DNA of 64,000 nt, taken from Apiosordaria backusii. Its lineage: Eukaryota; Ascomycota; Sordariomycetes; Sordariales; Lasiosphaeriaceae. Made by a program: the position numbers and the translations under genes. A model generated the notes under the pieces. That model was not told the origin of the DNA. It was given only the letters and a program-made list of their open reading frames with translations, and did not search any database. Of the stretch, positions 21,878-35,000 are shown piece by piece. Each line of letters starts with the position of its first letter. The stretch's first letter is position 1. The DNA lies in contig JAUKTV010000007.1 of the NCBI GenBank assembly GCA_030549205.1, forward strand, positions 1,488,001-1,552,000. Reading direction: 5' to 3'.

Positions 21878-24125
21878 ATGTCGATTGTGGCCGAGTTAGT
21901 AGCCCACCTATCCCTCCGGGGATTCCCCATGTTTGGAAGATGCATATGTTAACAAACGCCTTTTTTGGTATGCTGCAGTCGAGTGCGTCGCCTGGATGCA
22001 CTCATCGACAAGGTCTCACTGATCCCGTTGGGGCTCGGTGAAGATCAGGATGAGAAGTTTCAAGGTGTTGACCGTATCGAGGTGTCTGCCCTGACGTCAC
22101 CCCGAGTTACTGAGCTTCTTCAGATTGCAAAGGGGCTCTCTTCCAGTTCGATTTCACGGGCCCACCTATCCTCGAGGCGGATTCGAAACCTGTTGATTGA
22201 GTCCGGTCTGACAAACCAAGAGAAAGATGAGCAGTTTGAAACAAAGTCGGCTCTGGAGACGGATGTCGAGTGGCTCTTGGTTGGGAAGGCTACTGTTCAA
22301 ACATATGGTCTTATGATGAGCACACTGCTTGATCAAATAACACCCTTGAGCGACGACATCTGGTACTGGGATGAGATTCTGGGTTCTTACCCCAACAGCC
22401 TTCTCTACACAATGCAGACATCACCAGTACGGATGGGAAAATGGGCCAGGGAAATTTGGCTGGAAAGTTTGCATCGCTTTAAGGATTGGCGGCTGCAACA
22501 ACTCGGCCATCGTGCAGCCCCTCGGTTTCGTCGTCAGTCGACAACGCAAAGTGAAGTGGAAGGACTCAATATAACTCCGTCATTGCAATCTGACGTTGAA
22601 TCTGACGGCGAGGAGATTGCAGCAGAGTCATCATCCACAGGAATCAAGTTAACACAGCAATGGCGCCAATTTTACGGTATCGTCAGGGAAAGCATTACTG
22701 AAAAGTCTTTGAGTAACATCAGGCATCAGGTCCTTAGTCGGGTCGATATTGGTCGTTCGGATGCTCGACGCAAGCTGGCTCGGCTGCAAAAATTCCGAGA
22801 ACTGACAGCAACCGGGCTAGGTGTGCTTCTGGACGAGGGACTTGACCTAGGGCCCCCAGAACAGAATGATGGGCCCTACAACGAAGAGTGGCGAGGGGTT
22901 TTGGAGCGCAGCGTCGCCCTGATGGATTCCACTCTCCGCGGTTCGCTCATGCTCGAACTCAATATGCAAGACTTTGAAGATAAGGTCTTTGCCGGAGTTG
23001 AGGAGGACCCCGAGCTGTCGGTTCACATTGATGACATCTCGGACACCGCGAGACCCAGCATCCTTGCCCGCCGTCTCCTCAAGCTCCTCGACGAGGGCAT
23101 TCCCCAACACGGCGTGTCTGCTTCGAGGCTTGCCCGCGAGAACGGTCGCCCGTCCAGACTGGTCAGATACTGGATTCCAGCTATTGCTCTACTCCTTTCT
23201 TCCTCCACGATTCTGCGAATTCTTGTGAACAGGAAAGCCGATATCATCAATTGGATACGGGACCTCGGGGCAACTTCACGGGACTTTTGGTTCAACTGGG
23301 TTGTTGAGCCGATCAGAAAGGTCATTGGTACAATCCGTCATGATGAAACCAGCGAAATTGCCATCATGAGCCGTGACAGTCTGAAAGCCGATCGCGAAAG
23401 TCTGGAACGCATGGTGGTTGAGTTTGCTCTTGACAACCCTGACATCGCTGTGGGGAATTCGACAATCACTGAAGCGCAGATCTCCGAGATACGGACTCGG
23501 GTGAAAGAGGGAGATGTGACCCCTATCCTGAAAGCATACGAAAAGGATTTGAAGAAGCCGCTTGTGGGTGCCATCAGGGGGGATTTGATTCGGTCTCTAC
23601 TCATTCAGGTGCAGAAGACCAAGGTGGACCTCGAGGTGGCCATCAGCGGTATTGATGCGCTGCTGAAGAGTCAGGAGTTGGTCTTTGGCTTTATCGGGTT
23701 GACACCTGGTATACTCGGTGAGTTGTTTGGCTTCCCTATATTCCGAACCTAGCTAACATGTCACAGTTTCTATCGGACTATTTCAATATTTCAGAACAGC
23801 GTTTGGCAGCCGCAAGGGCTTGCGTCGTGGTAAACAAGCCAGACGCACCCGCCGTGTCCTACGCAAAATGGACAGAATCTTGACTGAGGCTCACTCCAGC
23901 CCGCACGGTAATAACGTTATCTCTTACCGGGACCGCGGTCTGCTGGTCTGTGAAGCCCATGTTCTTCGCAACCTGGCTCACGGTGTCCTTCCCCGTGAGG
24001 TTGAAAAAGAGTTTGTCGAGGATCTCGATGAATTCGCAAAGGTCAGGGCGATTCCCGAGTTATTTAGGGTGCTCGACAGAATCCGCTGGGCATATACCGA
24101 ATGGCTGGGAGACATGAAATGCTGA
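21878..24125 (+). CDS. NCA2: NCA2 family protein (nuclear control of ATP synthase)
   Basis: Mitochondrial outer/inner-membrane-associated protein. In yeast Nca2, with Nca3, influences expression of mitochondrial ATP synthase subunits 6 and 8. Exons are 21878-21894 (17 nt), 21979-23717 and 23767-24125 (704 aa). The second junction gives GLTPGILG-VSIGLFQYF. The family core covers residues ~120-690: IWYWDEILGSYPNSLLYTMQ, a hydrophobic segment WIPAIALLLSSSTILRILV (about 400), RGDLIRSLLIQVQKTKVDLE, and the second membrane segment around ELVFGFIGLTPG. The C-terminal HVLRNLAHG region closes the domain. Its length is slightly above yeast Nca2. The first ATG is followed at once by the intron, and the start is supported by MSIVADRVRRLDALIDK at the splice. 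Confidence 0.93.
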
Positions 24126-25156
24126 GGCATGGGTGATGATGGGTGTATGATACACGAAGGCATGGTTTTGATGTATTTTTATTCATGAAGATTCAAGAGC
24201 CAGCGAAAACCATGGTCATGATGGTTGAGTTGATAGAAAAATGAAGAACAATCCCAAGACTGGGCGATTGATAACACGTTGTGGCGTAGTGGGGCTTGTC
24301 TGTGGTACCCCTTGGCCCCAGCGTCGCCCAGGCCTCTGCTTGCTGCTGCCAAGACCCCTGGCGACCTGTGGCCCGTCCCTCTCTCTGCATGACCTCCCAA
24401 GCTTGCGTGCGTGTTGAGGCTCACCTCCAGATCAGTTTGCGAAGGACGTCACCGGTTGCTCTTTGTAGCCATCTTTTTCCCTCGAGTCTAGTTTTTTGGT
24501 TCTGACGATTCCGACCCGCCCGCCAACGTCAAGTTATTCTCTGCCTGTGCGGTTGCAACCTAGAACACGACGCTTTGATTACGCAGTCCCTTAACAAACA
24601 GCCCCCGGAATTCCTGGGAAGCGACCAGGTCCTTGACTTTCTTACTTGCTGTTGCCGTGTACGCTCTGCTCTTGTAAGTTCAAGCCATCCATCATTCATT
24701 CTTGCCCGCCCTCACCGACTTTACACAACTCCCGATGATTAGGCCCCGTCCCTGCCTTTGCTCATTTGTTTCCTCATCCATCCCGGGGCCCAAACTGTCA
24801 TACCAAACTACTTTGTTGCTGCCGCCGCTGCCGTGCCGCTCCGTCGTCATCTTTGACCAGAATACATCAAAATCCCAAAGTTGCTGACCGTGTCATTCCT
24901 TTTTACGCAGTTCGGTCCTGTCATCTCCTCGAGGCACACACACAACATACCTAATCCGAGACGCCTGTCGATTGTGCGCATTACGATTACCTACCGCTTA
25001 TCACAAGCAAACCGAAGCCCTACAACCCTTAACTTTCCTTGAGCAAGACCATCAAAACCGACCTCGAGACACATTCCCTGACGTGCCGAACCCATCCTTT
25101 GGTTTACCCAGATACCTCAAGACAACACCGACAGAGACAGACCATCACCACCCACC
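24126..25156. other. Intergenic: NCA2 3' UTR and SEC4 promoter/leader
   Basis: A 1.0-kb interval. The final ~250 bases form a C/A-rich fungal-type leader ending ACCATCACCACCCACC before the SEC4 ATG. No gene is seen. Confidence 0.5.
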
Positions 25157-25974
25157 ATGTCGAGTAACAGGAATTACGACTTTTTGGTAATTTCCCCCCC
25201 TATTGATTTACTTACCTCGTTCCGATGCACACATCCCTCCGGCTACTCCGGTCCCTCATTTCCCACACACTCTCTCTCACTATTCCACCAGCAAAACTAA
25301 CATGCTTTTTCTGTGGGTATAGATCAAGCTCCTGCTAATCGGAGACTCGGGCGTAGGCAAGTCCTGCTGCCTCCTCCGCTTCTCGGAGGACTCGTTCACG
25401 CCGTCGTTCATCACCACCATCGGCATCGATTTCAAGATCCGGACGATCGAGCTGGACGGCAAGCGCGTGAAGCTTCAGATTTGGGACACGGCGGGCCAGG
25501 AGCGGTTCAGGACGATCACGACGGCGTATTACCGGGGAGCGATGGGGATTTTGCTGGTGTATGATGTGACGGATGAAAGGTCGTTTAACAGTATGTCCCC
25601 TCTTTTTTTTCCTGCTCCTGAGATAGTAACTGACGGTTGGCAAAGATATCCGCACTTGGTTCGCCAACGTCGAGCAGCACGCCACCGAGGGCGTCAACAA
25701 GATTTTGATTGGCAACAAGTGCGACTGGGAGGAGAAGCGGGTGGTGTCGACGGAACGGGGTCAGGCGCTCGCGGACGAGTTGGGGATCCCGTTTTTGGAG
25801 GTGTCGGCCAAGACGAATGAGAATATCGAAAAGGCGTTTTACAGCCTGGCGGCGGATATCAAGAAGAGGATTATTGATACGAGCAAGACGGAGCAAGGGG
25901 GCGGTGGGGGGGCGTCGGCGGGGGTGAATGTTGGTGGGCAGGGGGGTGGTGAGCAGGGTGGGAAGTGCTGTTAA
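25157..25974 (+). CDS. SEC4: Rab GTPase SEC4 (Rab8 class), exocytic vesicle transport
   Basis: Small GTPase on post-Golgi vesicles that recruits the exocyst at growth sites such as hyphal tips. Exons are 25157-25186, 25323-25590 and 25646-25974 (208 aa). Motifs are G1 GDSGVGKS, the switch-I segment [11 protein letters not shown]3 [21 protein letters not shown]4 NKCD and G5 SAK. The [18 protein letters not shown] effector segment is that of the Sec4/Rab8 group. It ends KCC, a double-geranylgeranylation signal, after a Gly-rich hypervariable tail. Codons change from C-ending to G-ending near 25,450, and the 3' flank is almost pure G/A. Confidence 0.95.
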
Positions 25975-28106
25975 TGGGGTGGGGTGTTGAGGGGATGGGG
26001 ATGGGAGGGGAGGGGGGGGGGAGGGGAGGGGGAAGGCCGGGGGGGGAGAAGAAGAGACAATAAACTACAGAGAGGTGTAAGGTTTTATTACGCGGGAGTG
26101 GGGGTTTATCTATTTTTTCACAATGGGATGGTTATGATTGTTGTTTGTTGGGGGTAGGGGGAAATAAGGGGGGGGGAAAGGCAAGCAAATGCAAGGGTGG
26201 TTTTTAACGGTACGGCAAATGCAAATTTATTTGGACGCTTTTCTTTTACTTTTTATTTTTTTTATTTTTCTCGCAATGGCAAAGCAAGACAAGACACGAT
26301 ATGAATCTTTACGAGATACCTACTAGCGTGATCCCACCGAGAAGACACAAGAAGAGGCAGAGGCTTGAGAGGGTGCATGAGGAGGGGTGCACGGGGAAGG
26401 ATAAGAGAGCGGGAGGAGGACGAGAACATACCCAAGTACGTAGCGTGAGGAACGGGCGACAGAGGGAGTTGCCTGTGTGCAATCAGCAGGAAGGCAGGCA
26501 GGGAGAATGAGTAACTCGGGGAACGGAAAGAGGAAGAGGGAAAGGGGAAAGGGGAAAGGAAAAGGCTTGGGGATAGTATGGGTTGGGATGGATACATGAG
26601 AATACCCCCATCTGGGCATATATACGAATCAGAAGGGGAGAGAGGGGCAAGAACTAAGGGGAAGCAAAGAGGTTAGAAGGTTAGATAGGAGGCGCAGAGA
26701 ACAACTAGGTATCTATTAGTACTAGTATTCCCTGTTTTCTGTTGTTTTGCAGTTTTGATATAAAGGGTTTTTTTTTTGGGGGGGGGTGAGGGGGGTTTAT
26801 ATCCTAGGTGTATCTAGATGTCCTGCGTGGCTTTGATTCTAATAGATATTTTATCTCATTCTTGTAGTTCTTCCCTGGCCGCGGTTGGTTGCGTTAGGTA
26901 GGTACTAAGCTTACTGGATTAAATAAGGAGGGATGCTAGTGATGATATGCACATTTCTGTGTGTGTGTGTCTGTGTCTAAACCCCTGGGGGGAGGGTGGC
27001 AGTTAGGTAGGTAGGGTTGCTTTGGGCGAAAGTAGGAGTATGCTGGTTGTGGTAGTGGCGCTGTAACGTATGTAATGTATGGGGGGCGGTTGTTTGATTG
27101 TTGGCTTGAATCATGAAGATAGGTAGGGTAAATCTCAGGGTGAGTAAGAATTGGGGGCAAAGTTTTGCGGAGCGGAAGAGAAAGGGCAAGGTATGTAAAC
27201 CTTTTACAAATTTAGGAAGTGAGGGAGTTCAGTTTGTTTGGTACTGAAGGACACGCGTGTGGTGGTACCTTGGAGAGAGGTGGAATGGTTCATGTTGTGT
27301 TTAGTCGTTTCGGTCTTCAATAGAGAACTAGTAAACTTATGCTGTGTGGTTGACAAGTACTCGATGGAGTTGCTCATCCTTCTTTATTTGTCGAAGACTT
27401 CTTTCTGTTAGTCGCTAGCAGACATCAATGGCGGCTCTTGTACTATGTGTTATGTATATTTCTTCTCACATAGTATCATTATTTCTATCAATCAGCTCTC
27501 CCCACAAGAATGTATTTACCGTTCGTAAATAGCGAACCAAAATGCTATCCCTTTATTTTTTTCTAAGCCCCCTCATTATGTTGTTACATCAATGGTTTGT
27601 ACATGGAAACAGAAATTCTGTTTTCCTCAGGCCTTTCTTTTCATATATACATAAAACAGATGCAGATCCTACATCTTGAGTAAATTGCCTAGGTTTCTTG
27701 CGTGAATGGTTTGCACCCAGACCCAGGGGGGAGTGATATGGGCCAGCTGCTTCATTGAGGTCTGTTACCCGAGTGGGAGGAGGCCAAGGCGTGGGGCGGA
27801 GGTCGTGATGAAGGTTATGGTCGGGTGGTTGGGCAAGCCCTTTTCCGATAAGGGGTTTGTATCCCAACCCCTGGCTCTTGGTGTCTTCTTTGTGTAGTTT
27901 CGGCGTCCGTGGTCATGACGTGGAGATGACGGTGATGGTGGTGGTGGCCTCTGCTCCTCTACCAGACAAACTCAGTTCATGATGATTATTGTCCACCTTC
28001 GTCTGCCTTGGAGGGACATCAGCTGGCGGCTTCCTGCGTTCCTCCCAAGGCGAAGGTGAAAGATAAATTCCTTCGTATAGTCGTTGGTCCCGTCAGCATA
28101 GGGAGG
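25975..28106. other. 2.1-kb convergent intergenic region
   Basis: No coding frame with recognisable sequence on either strand. It contains G-rich tracts after SEC4 (25,980-26,040), purine-rich runs near 26,380-26,560, and T9G9-like homopolymers at ~26,770. It is long for a pair of 3' UTRs; a non-coding RNA cannot be excluded. Confidence 0.45.
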
Positions 28107-30049
28107 TCATCGAAGATGGCGGAAAAGAGACTGGAACCAGCCGACTCGATCTGGTGGTTTCTCTTCTTCCTTTTCGGCCAAGACTCGAGCTTCCGGTTTT
28201 GTCTTTGCTTCTGACAGTTGTGACTTCGGCCCCCCCATTTCCCCTAACCTGTCTTCTGGTAATGGTGGCGGCGTTTGAAGCTGCTGTGCCTTTTCCGCTC
28301 GCTCCCGCTTTAGCCTCCTCTCCATCTTCTTCGCCTGCCGCAACTCATGGTTTGCCCTCCTGAAGAATTTCAGTCTGTCCGAAATCTCCTTTTCTATTTT
28401 TACCCGCTCTTGTGATAGCGGTATCGTGAATTTATACACACCACTTTGTTGTCGGGAAGCCAACTCGGTTAGCGTTCTTATTGTTTCCTGAACTTCTTCT
28501 AAGGTGCAGTTTCTTTTTCGTATTCGGGCGACCGTCTCCTCAAGACATTTTTCGTCCTGTTGGAGAACTTCCTCGGATGAAAGAGTTTGCGAAAAGCTCT
28601 CTTCTTTCTTTTCTTCCTCTGGTCGTTGTTCATATTTCTCTTGCTGCTCTCCAGGTGATTCCGAAAGTGCGCCTTTTTCTAGTGGCTCTTCTATCACCTG
28701 GGCCCCTGATATGATTCCTTCTTGTAGCAGCTGGCTGGCATCTTTGGGTGTGATCTGTACAGACTTGCTTGGCTCTGGGGCAGCTTCATAGTTCTTTTGT
28801 TGCTCTCCGCATGTTTCCGACAGAGTCCCTTCTTCTAGCGGTTGTACTGCCACCTGGACGGTTGATTCAGTCACCCCTTGTGGTAGCTGGTCGACCTGGC
28901 TAGGCGGGCCCTGTACAACTGTGCTCGGCTCTGGGACAGCTTCATAGTTTTCCTGTTGCTCCCCGCATGTTTCCGATGGAGACCCTTCTTCCAACCGCTC
29001 GACTACCACCTGAATGGCTGATTCAGTCACCTCTTGTGGTAGCTGTTCAACCTGTCTAGGCGTGCTCTGTGCGGCCGTGCTCGGCTCTGGCGGGATTTGA
29101 GCGGCTGGTTCTCTTGGGACATCGATCTGTTCATTTTGGTCACTGTTGTCGGTGGCAGCGGTAGCGGTAGTGGTGGTGGTAAGGTCAGGATCGGAATCGG
29201 GATTATTAGTGTTAACAGCAGCAGCGGTGCTGGAAGCATCCGGAGTGCTGGCAATGGCGGTATCTGCTGTTGGCGATGATGGAGGCAGGGCTGTCTGCTC
29301 TTCTGGCGTTGTGCTCGTTTCAGCGTCCGGGACAACCTCGCCGAAAGCTTTGGCTTGCTCGTCACAAATCACTGCTAGTTTGATATCTAGAAGTGAGATG
29401 TGATTGTCAGGCTCATGAGTCCTCCATCGTATAAATACAGTTCGGTATGTCTGGATGCATTGATGAGCGAGTGATTCCCCAACTTTTCATGATAAATGAG
29501 ACTCACATTGGACCACTCAGGGTGATGTCTATTGGACTTGCACTCAGGCACGATGGCTGACATAAAGTTCCATGCCTTGGCAAAGGTCTTGAAGGTGAAA
29601 TACCGTTCCAAGCCCGTCCCGTCCTCCGTGATGGTCCACCGCCCACCACGTGAAACCAATAAAGGCTCAATACTTCGCCTCCAGAGTTCATACTCGGGGT
29701 CGGTTTGTGTCTCGATGTTGGATTCAGATTTCTGATCTACCATGCTCTTGGCAGGCTCATTCTCCGTGAGAACATGGTCCTGTTTTTGAAGCGGTCCAAT
29801 GACGCCCAGCTGGGGGTCAAACTTCCGCACTGATCCGTAGTAATCCCATACTGCGGGGTTGTCTTTGGGGGCAGTCCTCAGGGCGGAGAAGGGGTCTTCG
29901 TATTTTCTGTGAAGGCCAGCACGGATTGGGTCGGTAAGTGAGGCAGTCCTGGTCGGTTTGATGAATCGCCTTGTCTGCGGGCTCTGGCGGTCATGGGGAA
30001 GGCAGCGCAAGCCCGGTGGCCTTGATTTGACAAGAAAGGAGTTGCGCAT
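28107..30049 (-). CDS. Pterin-4a-carbinolamine dehydratase domain fused to a repeat-rich C-terminal region
   Basis: Exons are 30049-29507 and 29450-28107 (628 aa), with a 56-bp intron (GTGAGT, CATCCAG). The junction restores HHPEWSN-TYRTVFIRWRTH. Residues 1-~30 look like a mitochondrial presequence. The PCD/DCoH domain (about 130-220) runs from SRGGRWTITEDG through FKTFAKAWNFMSAIVPE to ICDEQAKAFGE and keeps the three active-site histidines (the two in HHPEW and the one in WRTH). PCD enzymes dehydrate 4a-hydroxytetrahydropterins. After a Thr/Ala-rich linker, residues 302-457 hold three 52-residue repeats. The tail (about 480-600) is a charged coiled-coil-like segment (RRANHELRQAKKMERRLKRE). 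The fusion is well over twice the normal PCD length. Confidence 0.88.
28623..29090 (-). repeat. Three tandem 156-bp coding repeats (52 residues each)
   Basis: Copies are at 29090-28935, 28934-28779 and 28778-28623, all in frame in the PCD fusion gene. Each begins PEPS, contains a QL-Q-type segment and PLEE/RLEE-G, and ends with GEQQ(E/K)(N/K)YE. Copies 1 and 2 are much closer to each other than to copy 3, which suggests stepwise duplication. Confidence 0.9.
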
Positions 30050-30625
30050 CTGTCAGGAGCACGCCGGCTCTCATGGTTGCCGTGAATGGGATTCCAATAT
30101 CAAAATCCAGACGTTGACGCGCTCACTTTCAAAATTCAGAGCCAATGAGATGGTGGAGCAGATTGCCCATTTGAGCTGTCATGATTGGCCATGTCCGTTG
30201 ACAATGGGAAGTGGGGGTGCGGGGGATGGCGTACGGGTTAGGGTTGTGGCTGAAGCCACATTGACAACCAACACTCTTGAATACTTGAGAGCAGTTTACG
30301 TTGCTGCTGCTTCGCAAATAAACCTCATTTTCGTGATTGACTATCACATACGACCATACCTAACTGAAAATACGGGATCCCGTCCGCTCTCCCCTAGTCA
30401 AACAGTTAAGGGTCAGATCAGTACTCAGGTCGGTGACGACTGGGGAATCCCTGATGTTGTATGTTGTTCATTTTTGCTTTGCTTGCTCTATAATATCTAA
30501 ATGTTCTTGCTGCTTGATCGTCTGTACTTTTTGCTGCTCGACCACTCCGAGGAGCCCAGCATGTAGCCCCCATATATTACTACGTATGTACCAAAGAAAA
30601 GCTCTCTTCCAGAAGAGTATAAAAC
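30050..30625. other. Intergenic: ALG5 3' UTR and PCD-gene promoter
   Basis: A 576-bp interval between two minus-strand genes. No gene is seen. Confidence 0.5.
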
Positions 30626-32064
30626 CTAGGTCAACCTCCTCCTATACACCCCAAACATCCAACTCGCCCTCAACACCGCCAGCCCCATCGCCATCCTTAT
30701 ACTATCCTTCACCAAGCTCACCTTACTCCCCTCAACCTCATGCCACCCCACCGGCACCTCCGCCACCTTGATCCCATAGCTCGTCCCAATCACACTCCCA
30801 TCACTAGCCAACACCGGCGTCGCCGGCGCGCTCTCCGCCAGCATCAACATCTCAATGTCAAAAATCCACCCCTCGGCGTGCATATACGGCACAATATGCG
30901 GCAGCGCCGCCCTCGAAAACAGTTTGAACCCGCACTGCGTATCCCGTATCCTCGACGTCGCCGGCGGCGTCAAAATCATCAACACAAAGTGAAACGACCT
31001 CATCAAGAAGTTCCTGATAGCCGACCTCTTGACAACCGCCTCGCTGCCGACAAGATGAGCCCTGCTGCCGATAGCAACCCCCCGATTCGACCCATCCACA
31101 ACGTCCTCACACCCTTCAATCAACCTCCCCAAGTCACTAAACCTCGACGCACCATCCGCATCGGCAAAAACGGCGTATTTCCCCCTCACATGCCTCAACC
31201 CATGAGTAACGCCCCCCCTTTCCCCCTGTTCTTCTCCAAGCTCACCACTCGGAGAATATCATGCAAGTGATGTTTCTTCGCAAACTCCAACGCCACCTCC
31301 ACAGTCCTATCCTTGCTCCCGTCATTAACAATAATAATCTCATACCCCTCCGGCCGTCCCGTCTTCTCAACCCCCTGTGTCCCATGTCCAGCCCCAGAGA
31401 AAGACGCCTCACTCTTAAACACCAACCTATGCGGTGTCGACGGTCTCGACCCCGGCGTCCCACTGCCAGGTTTCGGCCTTTCCAGCGTAGGCAATAATTT
31501 CCCTTCTTGATTATGACTGTGGCCACGTCCAAAGTTGGCGTCGAGGTACTCGACCATTTCCTCCAGCGCGACAGTGATGCGGTCTTGCTCGTTGTACGCC
31601 GGGACGACTACGCTCACTTCCACCTCTGCCGGTTCGATGCTCGCTTGGTCCGGCACGTCGAAGCCATCGGGGATGGTGGGGTACTGCTCTTTGAGGCAGC
31701 CTTCTGCGTGCCAGCGGTCGTACCAGCACGGTAAGGGTTTAGGGGGGAGACGGAGCCGTCGGGGAGGGTAGTGAGGTAGGTCTTTTCGGAGGGGTAGGGG
31801 GGTCGGGGTTTGGGTGCTAGGAGGTGGAGGAGGATGTAGATCTATCGCGAAAGGTCAGTGGCTGTTGGGGTAAGGGGTAGAGAAGGGGGAGTAAGGGGGA
31901 TATACAGAAATAATCCCCAAGAGGGCCAAGGGAAAAATGAATAGAAAAAACAACCGGATTGGCTGTTCGCGCGCGGTGGTGAATAGCAGGGACAGAAGCT
32001 GGGTTAGGGCTGCGACGAGACGCTCGGTGTTACTGCTGCCGCTGGCGGTGTTGTCGACCGCCAT
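30626..32064 (-). CDS. ALG5: Dolichyl-phosphate beta-glucosyltransferase; one apparent frameshift
   Basis: ER membrane GT2 enzyme that makes dolichyl-phosphate-glucose for N-glycan assembly. Exon 1 is 32064-31906 (MAVDNTASGSS, with a transmembrane helix LFFLFIFPLALLGIISV at about 38-54). After a 64-bp intron, exon 2 starts at 31841 (IYILLHLLAPKPRPPYPSEK). The GT2 core includes VEVSVVVPAYNEQDRI, GYEIIIVNDGSKDRT, VVSLEKNRGKGG, then THGLRHVRGKYAVFADADGA (the D-x-D of the family) and RDTQCGFKLFSR. The frame breaks inside the Gly codons after KNRGK, at a run of seven C on the plus strand (31212-31218). On either side the protein is collinear with ALG5, so one extra G there would make it whole. An insert of about 40 residues (HNQEGKLLPTLERPKPGSGT onward) interrupts the N-terminal part. 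Confidence 0.92.
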
Positions 32065-35000
32065 TTTGAGGGCTCGTCGCTAATAAAAAAAAAGAGAGAA
32101 AGAAGCAAACGGAAACAGCGGTCGCAATACCGCGCGCTGGGAACGATCGTGTAGAAAAAGCTATGAAATCATGGGGATTGTCCGATCGCAAAGGCGCGCG
32201 CTGGCTGACGGTTGGCTGTGTTACTTGACAAGGCCTCAAAAGGCCATCTGTTTGCGAGGTGCGAGGCTGAAAGAGCCAGAGCTGCGAGATGATGACACCT
32301 GGGAATTGAAAGAGAGTTATGTGGGCAGAAAGAGAGCAAGGCTGGCGAATCACATTCAAGGAGCCCCTGGCGATCCCGTCGGGTCCCCACAAGCAAGCTG
32401 GAGCTGTCGGCTCCACTGCTTCCAATGGACGGGTTTTGGTTCGAGAAGGAATGCCATCGTTCGCTTGTCAACGATAAACGTGAGGAATGGCATGTGATTC
32501 TATCGATATTAACGGTTTCTGTTGCTCTGTCTAACGGCGACCTGGGCACCGTTATGACTGACTACTCCGCCATATCAACGTCTTCCAGTCAATGGTCCTA
32601 CTATCTACAAAGTAATATACCCCTCACCGCAAAGCCCCCCAATCTCAAGCTTGATCTTCACGATTTGCCCAGCACACGGTGGTACCACTACCTCCAACAA
32701 CATCCCTCTCTATGTAACAAGGCTGAGAATTACTCACCAAAACACAGTCATGTGTTTAATTCAGGAAGTGCGGTGTAACCATTTACCTCTTCTCAAAGTA
32801 GTAACACTGCATTCTATCCTCATCAATTTATGCAGCTATCAGCCCATCCCTCCTTGAGGTGTCTTCCTTCTCATTCTCTGGTTGACGATTTCCGGTACCG
32901 CATGCGGCTGTGATCTATAATACCACCACAAACCCCAGCGCTGACAGCAGCTGCGTCTAAAAGCTTCCCAGGTGTCAGCTTCTATTGATTCCGGTGAGAC
33001 GAGAAATGGTCAGCTAAGGGTCCTCTTTCCCTTCTACATTCTCTGAGGTTCTGTTTCGCTGCGATCACCCGGTGAGGGTGCCGGTGAGGGTGCCGGTGAG
33101 GCTTGGGAATGTCACCCTCCCATTTTCACAGGTGGGGTGACTTGGGTATGATATGACATGATATGCACCAGAAGATAGGTGAATCTGGTTCGGGAACTTT
33201 CCCCATAACTCGAAAGCCTTGTGGAGAGGTCGACTTGAGATGATTTGTGAATGAACGACGATGAGACGACTGGGGCATTTGTAGGTGTGTTGGGAATGAA
33301 GTGCCTTATCTATCGCAGCGGTATTGCAAATCCCGTTTTATCTGAGATGTGGTGTGGGAGATGTCAATGGTGACCCCCACGACACCCATCCCATCCCATC
33401 CCGTCCCATCCTCGCCATCTCCAACCCCAAAAATCCCGAACTGCCAAAACACAACATGGCACCCCTGCTTTGTTATTGCTTCTTTTCTTCCCAACCAGCT
33501 GGAATCGCTAGTCTTTCTTCCTCACCGGGACTTTGACATGACATGACATGACGTGCCCCTTGTGCCCTTGTCCCAAACCCAAACCTTAGCGGTGAGTCTG
33601 TCTGTGTCTGATTCGAAATGGCATGGCCTAGTACACTATGTACAGCCCAACCACTCCATCTTTTTCACCGATTGAGATCTTGACAAGTTTGAGATTTCCT
33701 TGTTTTTTTCTTGATCTACATAGGCCGCCTTCCTCACAATATGTACATGCCTTTCCGGAGCCGGAGAAAAGCTCCGGGTTTTCTGGGTTGTTGACGCCCT
33801 GCATGCATGTTGCCATGTTCGGGGTGTTCTTCCCCCCCGCCCCTTTCCACGAGTGTTGAAAGCTCCCAATGGATGAAGAGGTGCATTAGCTCCTGCTTTT
33901 GCTGCTGCTGCAGCAGCTGTGTTTGATGCATGATGGGGGCTGGAGCTGGAGCTTGATGTTATTGGAGTGGTGGAGCTGTTGGAGATGGGGCGGATGGGAT
34001 GGGGGCTGGCCTGGACCAGTCTATTGAGTTCCAGGCCCCCAAGTTCCAGTTAGCCACACTGTTCAGAAGGCGGGAGATCGGGGTCTCATCGAATCGTTCC
34101 GAAATCGTGTCTCGAAATCTGGAAATGTCTCGGGTGTTGCCTTACCGCGTTGAAGAGATGGCCTAGGTAGGGGGGCACAGGGGGGGGAAATCAATAGATT
34201 CGGTAGGTTTTGATACTGATGATGGGGCAGGCGCGGTGTGAATGGGTGGTGGAAATTGCGTTTTGCTGGATTGAGGATTCAACACTGGATTATTGAATCC
34301 GCTATATACGGACAGTTATTAGCTTGACACCGCCCCGTCATCGTCATCGTTACCATCATCATTGTCATGACTGTCTGGTGGTAAGAAGGGAAACACGGTG
34401 AATTGTTCTGGTAGAGCTGCTCTGTTGTTGTAGACTATACGCTAGTCTCTGAATCTGCCTGAGCTGAGGTATGCGCCCGAGATAGGTATCAAACAAACTC
34501 GGAATTTGCAACCGGTCCTCTTGTCAATCTGAGCAGTGTCTCGTCCCGCCCCGTCCACCCATCACACCAGTGGCTAGTGTCTGCCCAACTGGCAGTTGCT
34601 AACCAAATTGGAGGTGTGGCGCCCAAGTTCACAGCTGAACCGCTGAGCTTGGCCTAGCTTTGGGATTAGACATGCCAAACCAACCCCATTTGGGACATTT
34701 GAGAAAAAGCTAGCTTCTTTAGGTCTTTGCTGATGCTTGGGGAATTGTTGGTCGAGGGTGGTCTGGATTCATCGATTCCTTATCTTTACTCCGTACTCCG
34801 TGGTGATATTACATTTCTGCATGTCTGTTGGAACTGAGGATAAACATTTGTTGCATTTGCGATTGTGAATCGGTGGGTGTGTGTTCTTCCTGAATTGCTT
34901 GAATTGCTTGAATTGCTTGAATTCATTCGGCTTTGTATTTGCCTCTTCTGCTATCGTAGCTCAGGTACCTTGTCCTCCTATTCCAGTGTCAATGCCCCCC

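Noticed and set aside
33060..33560. Possible CRISPR-like or regulatory array in the 33-kb repeats
   Set aside because: Short simple repeats without spacers, in a eukaryotic genome.
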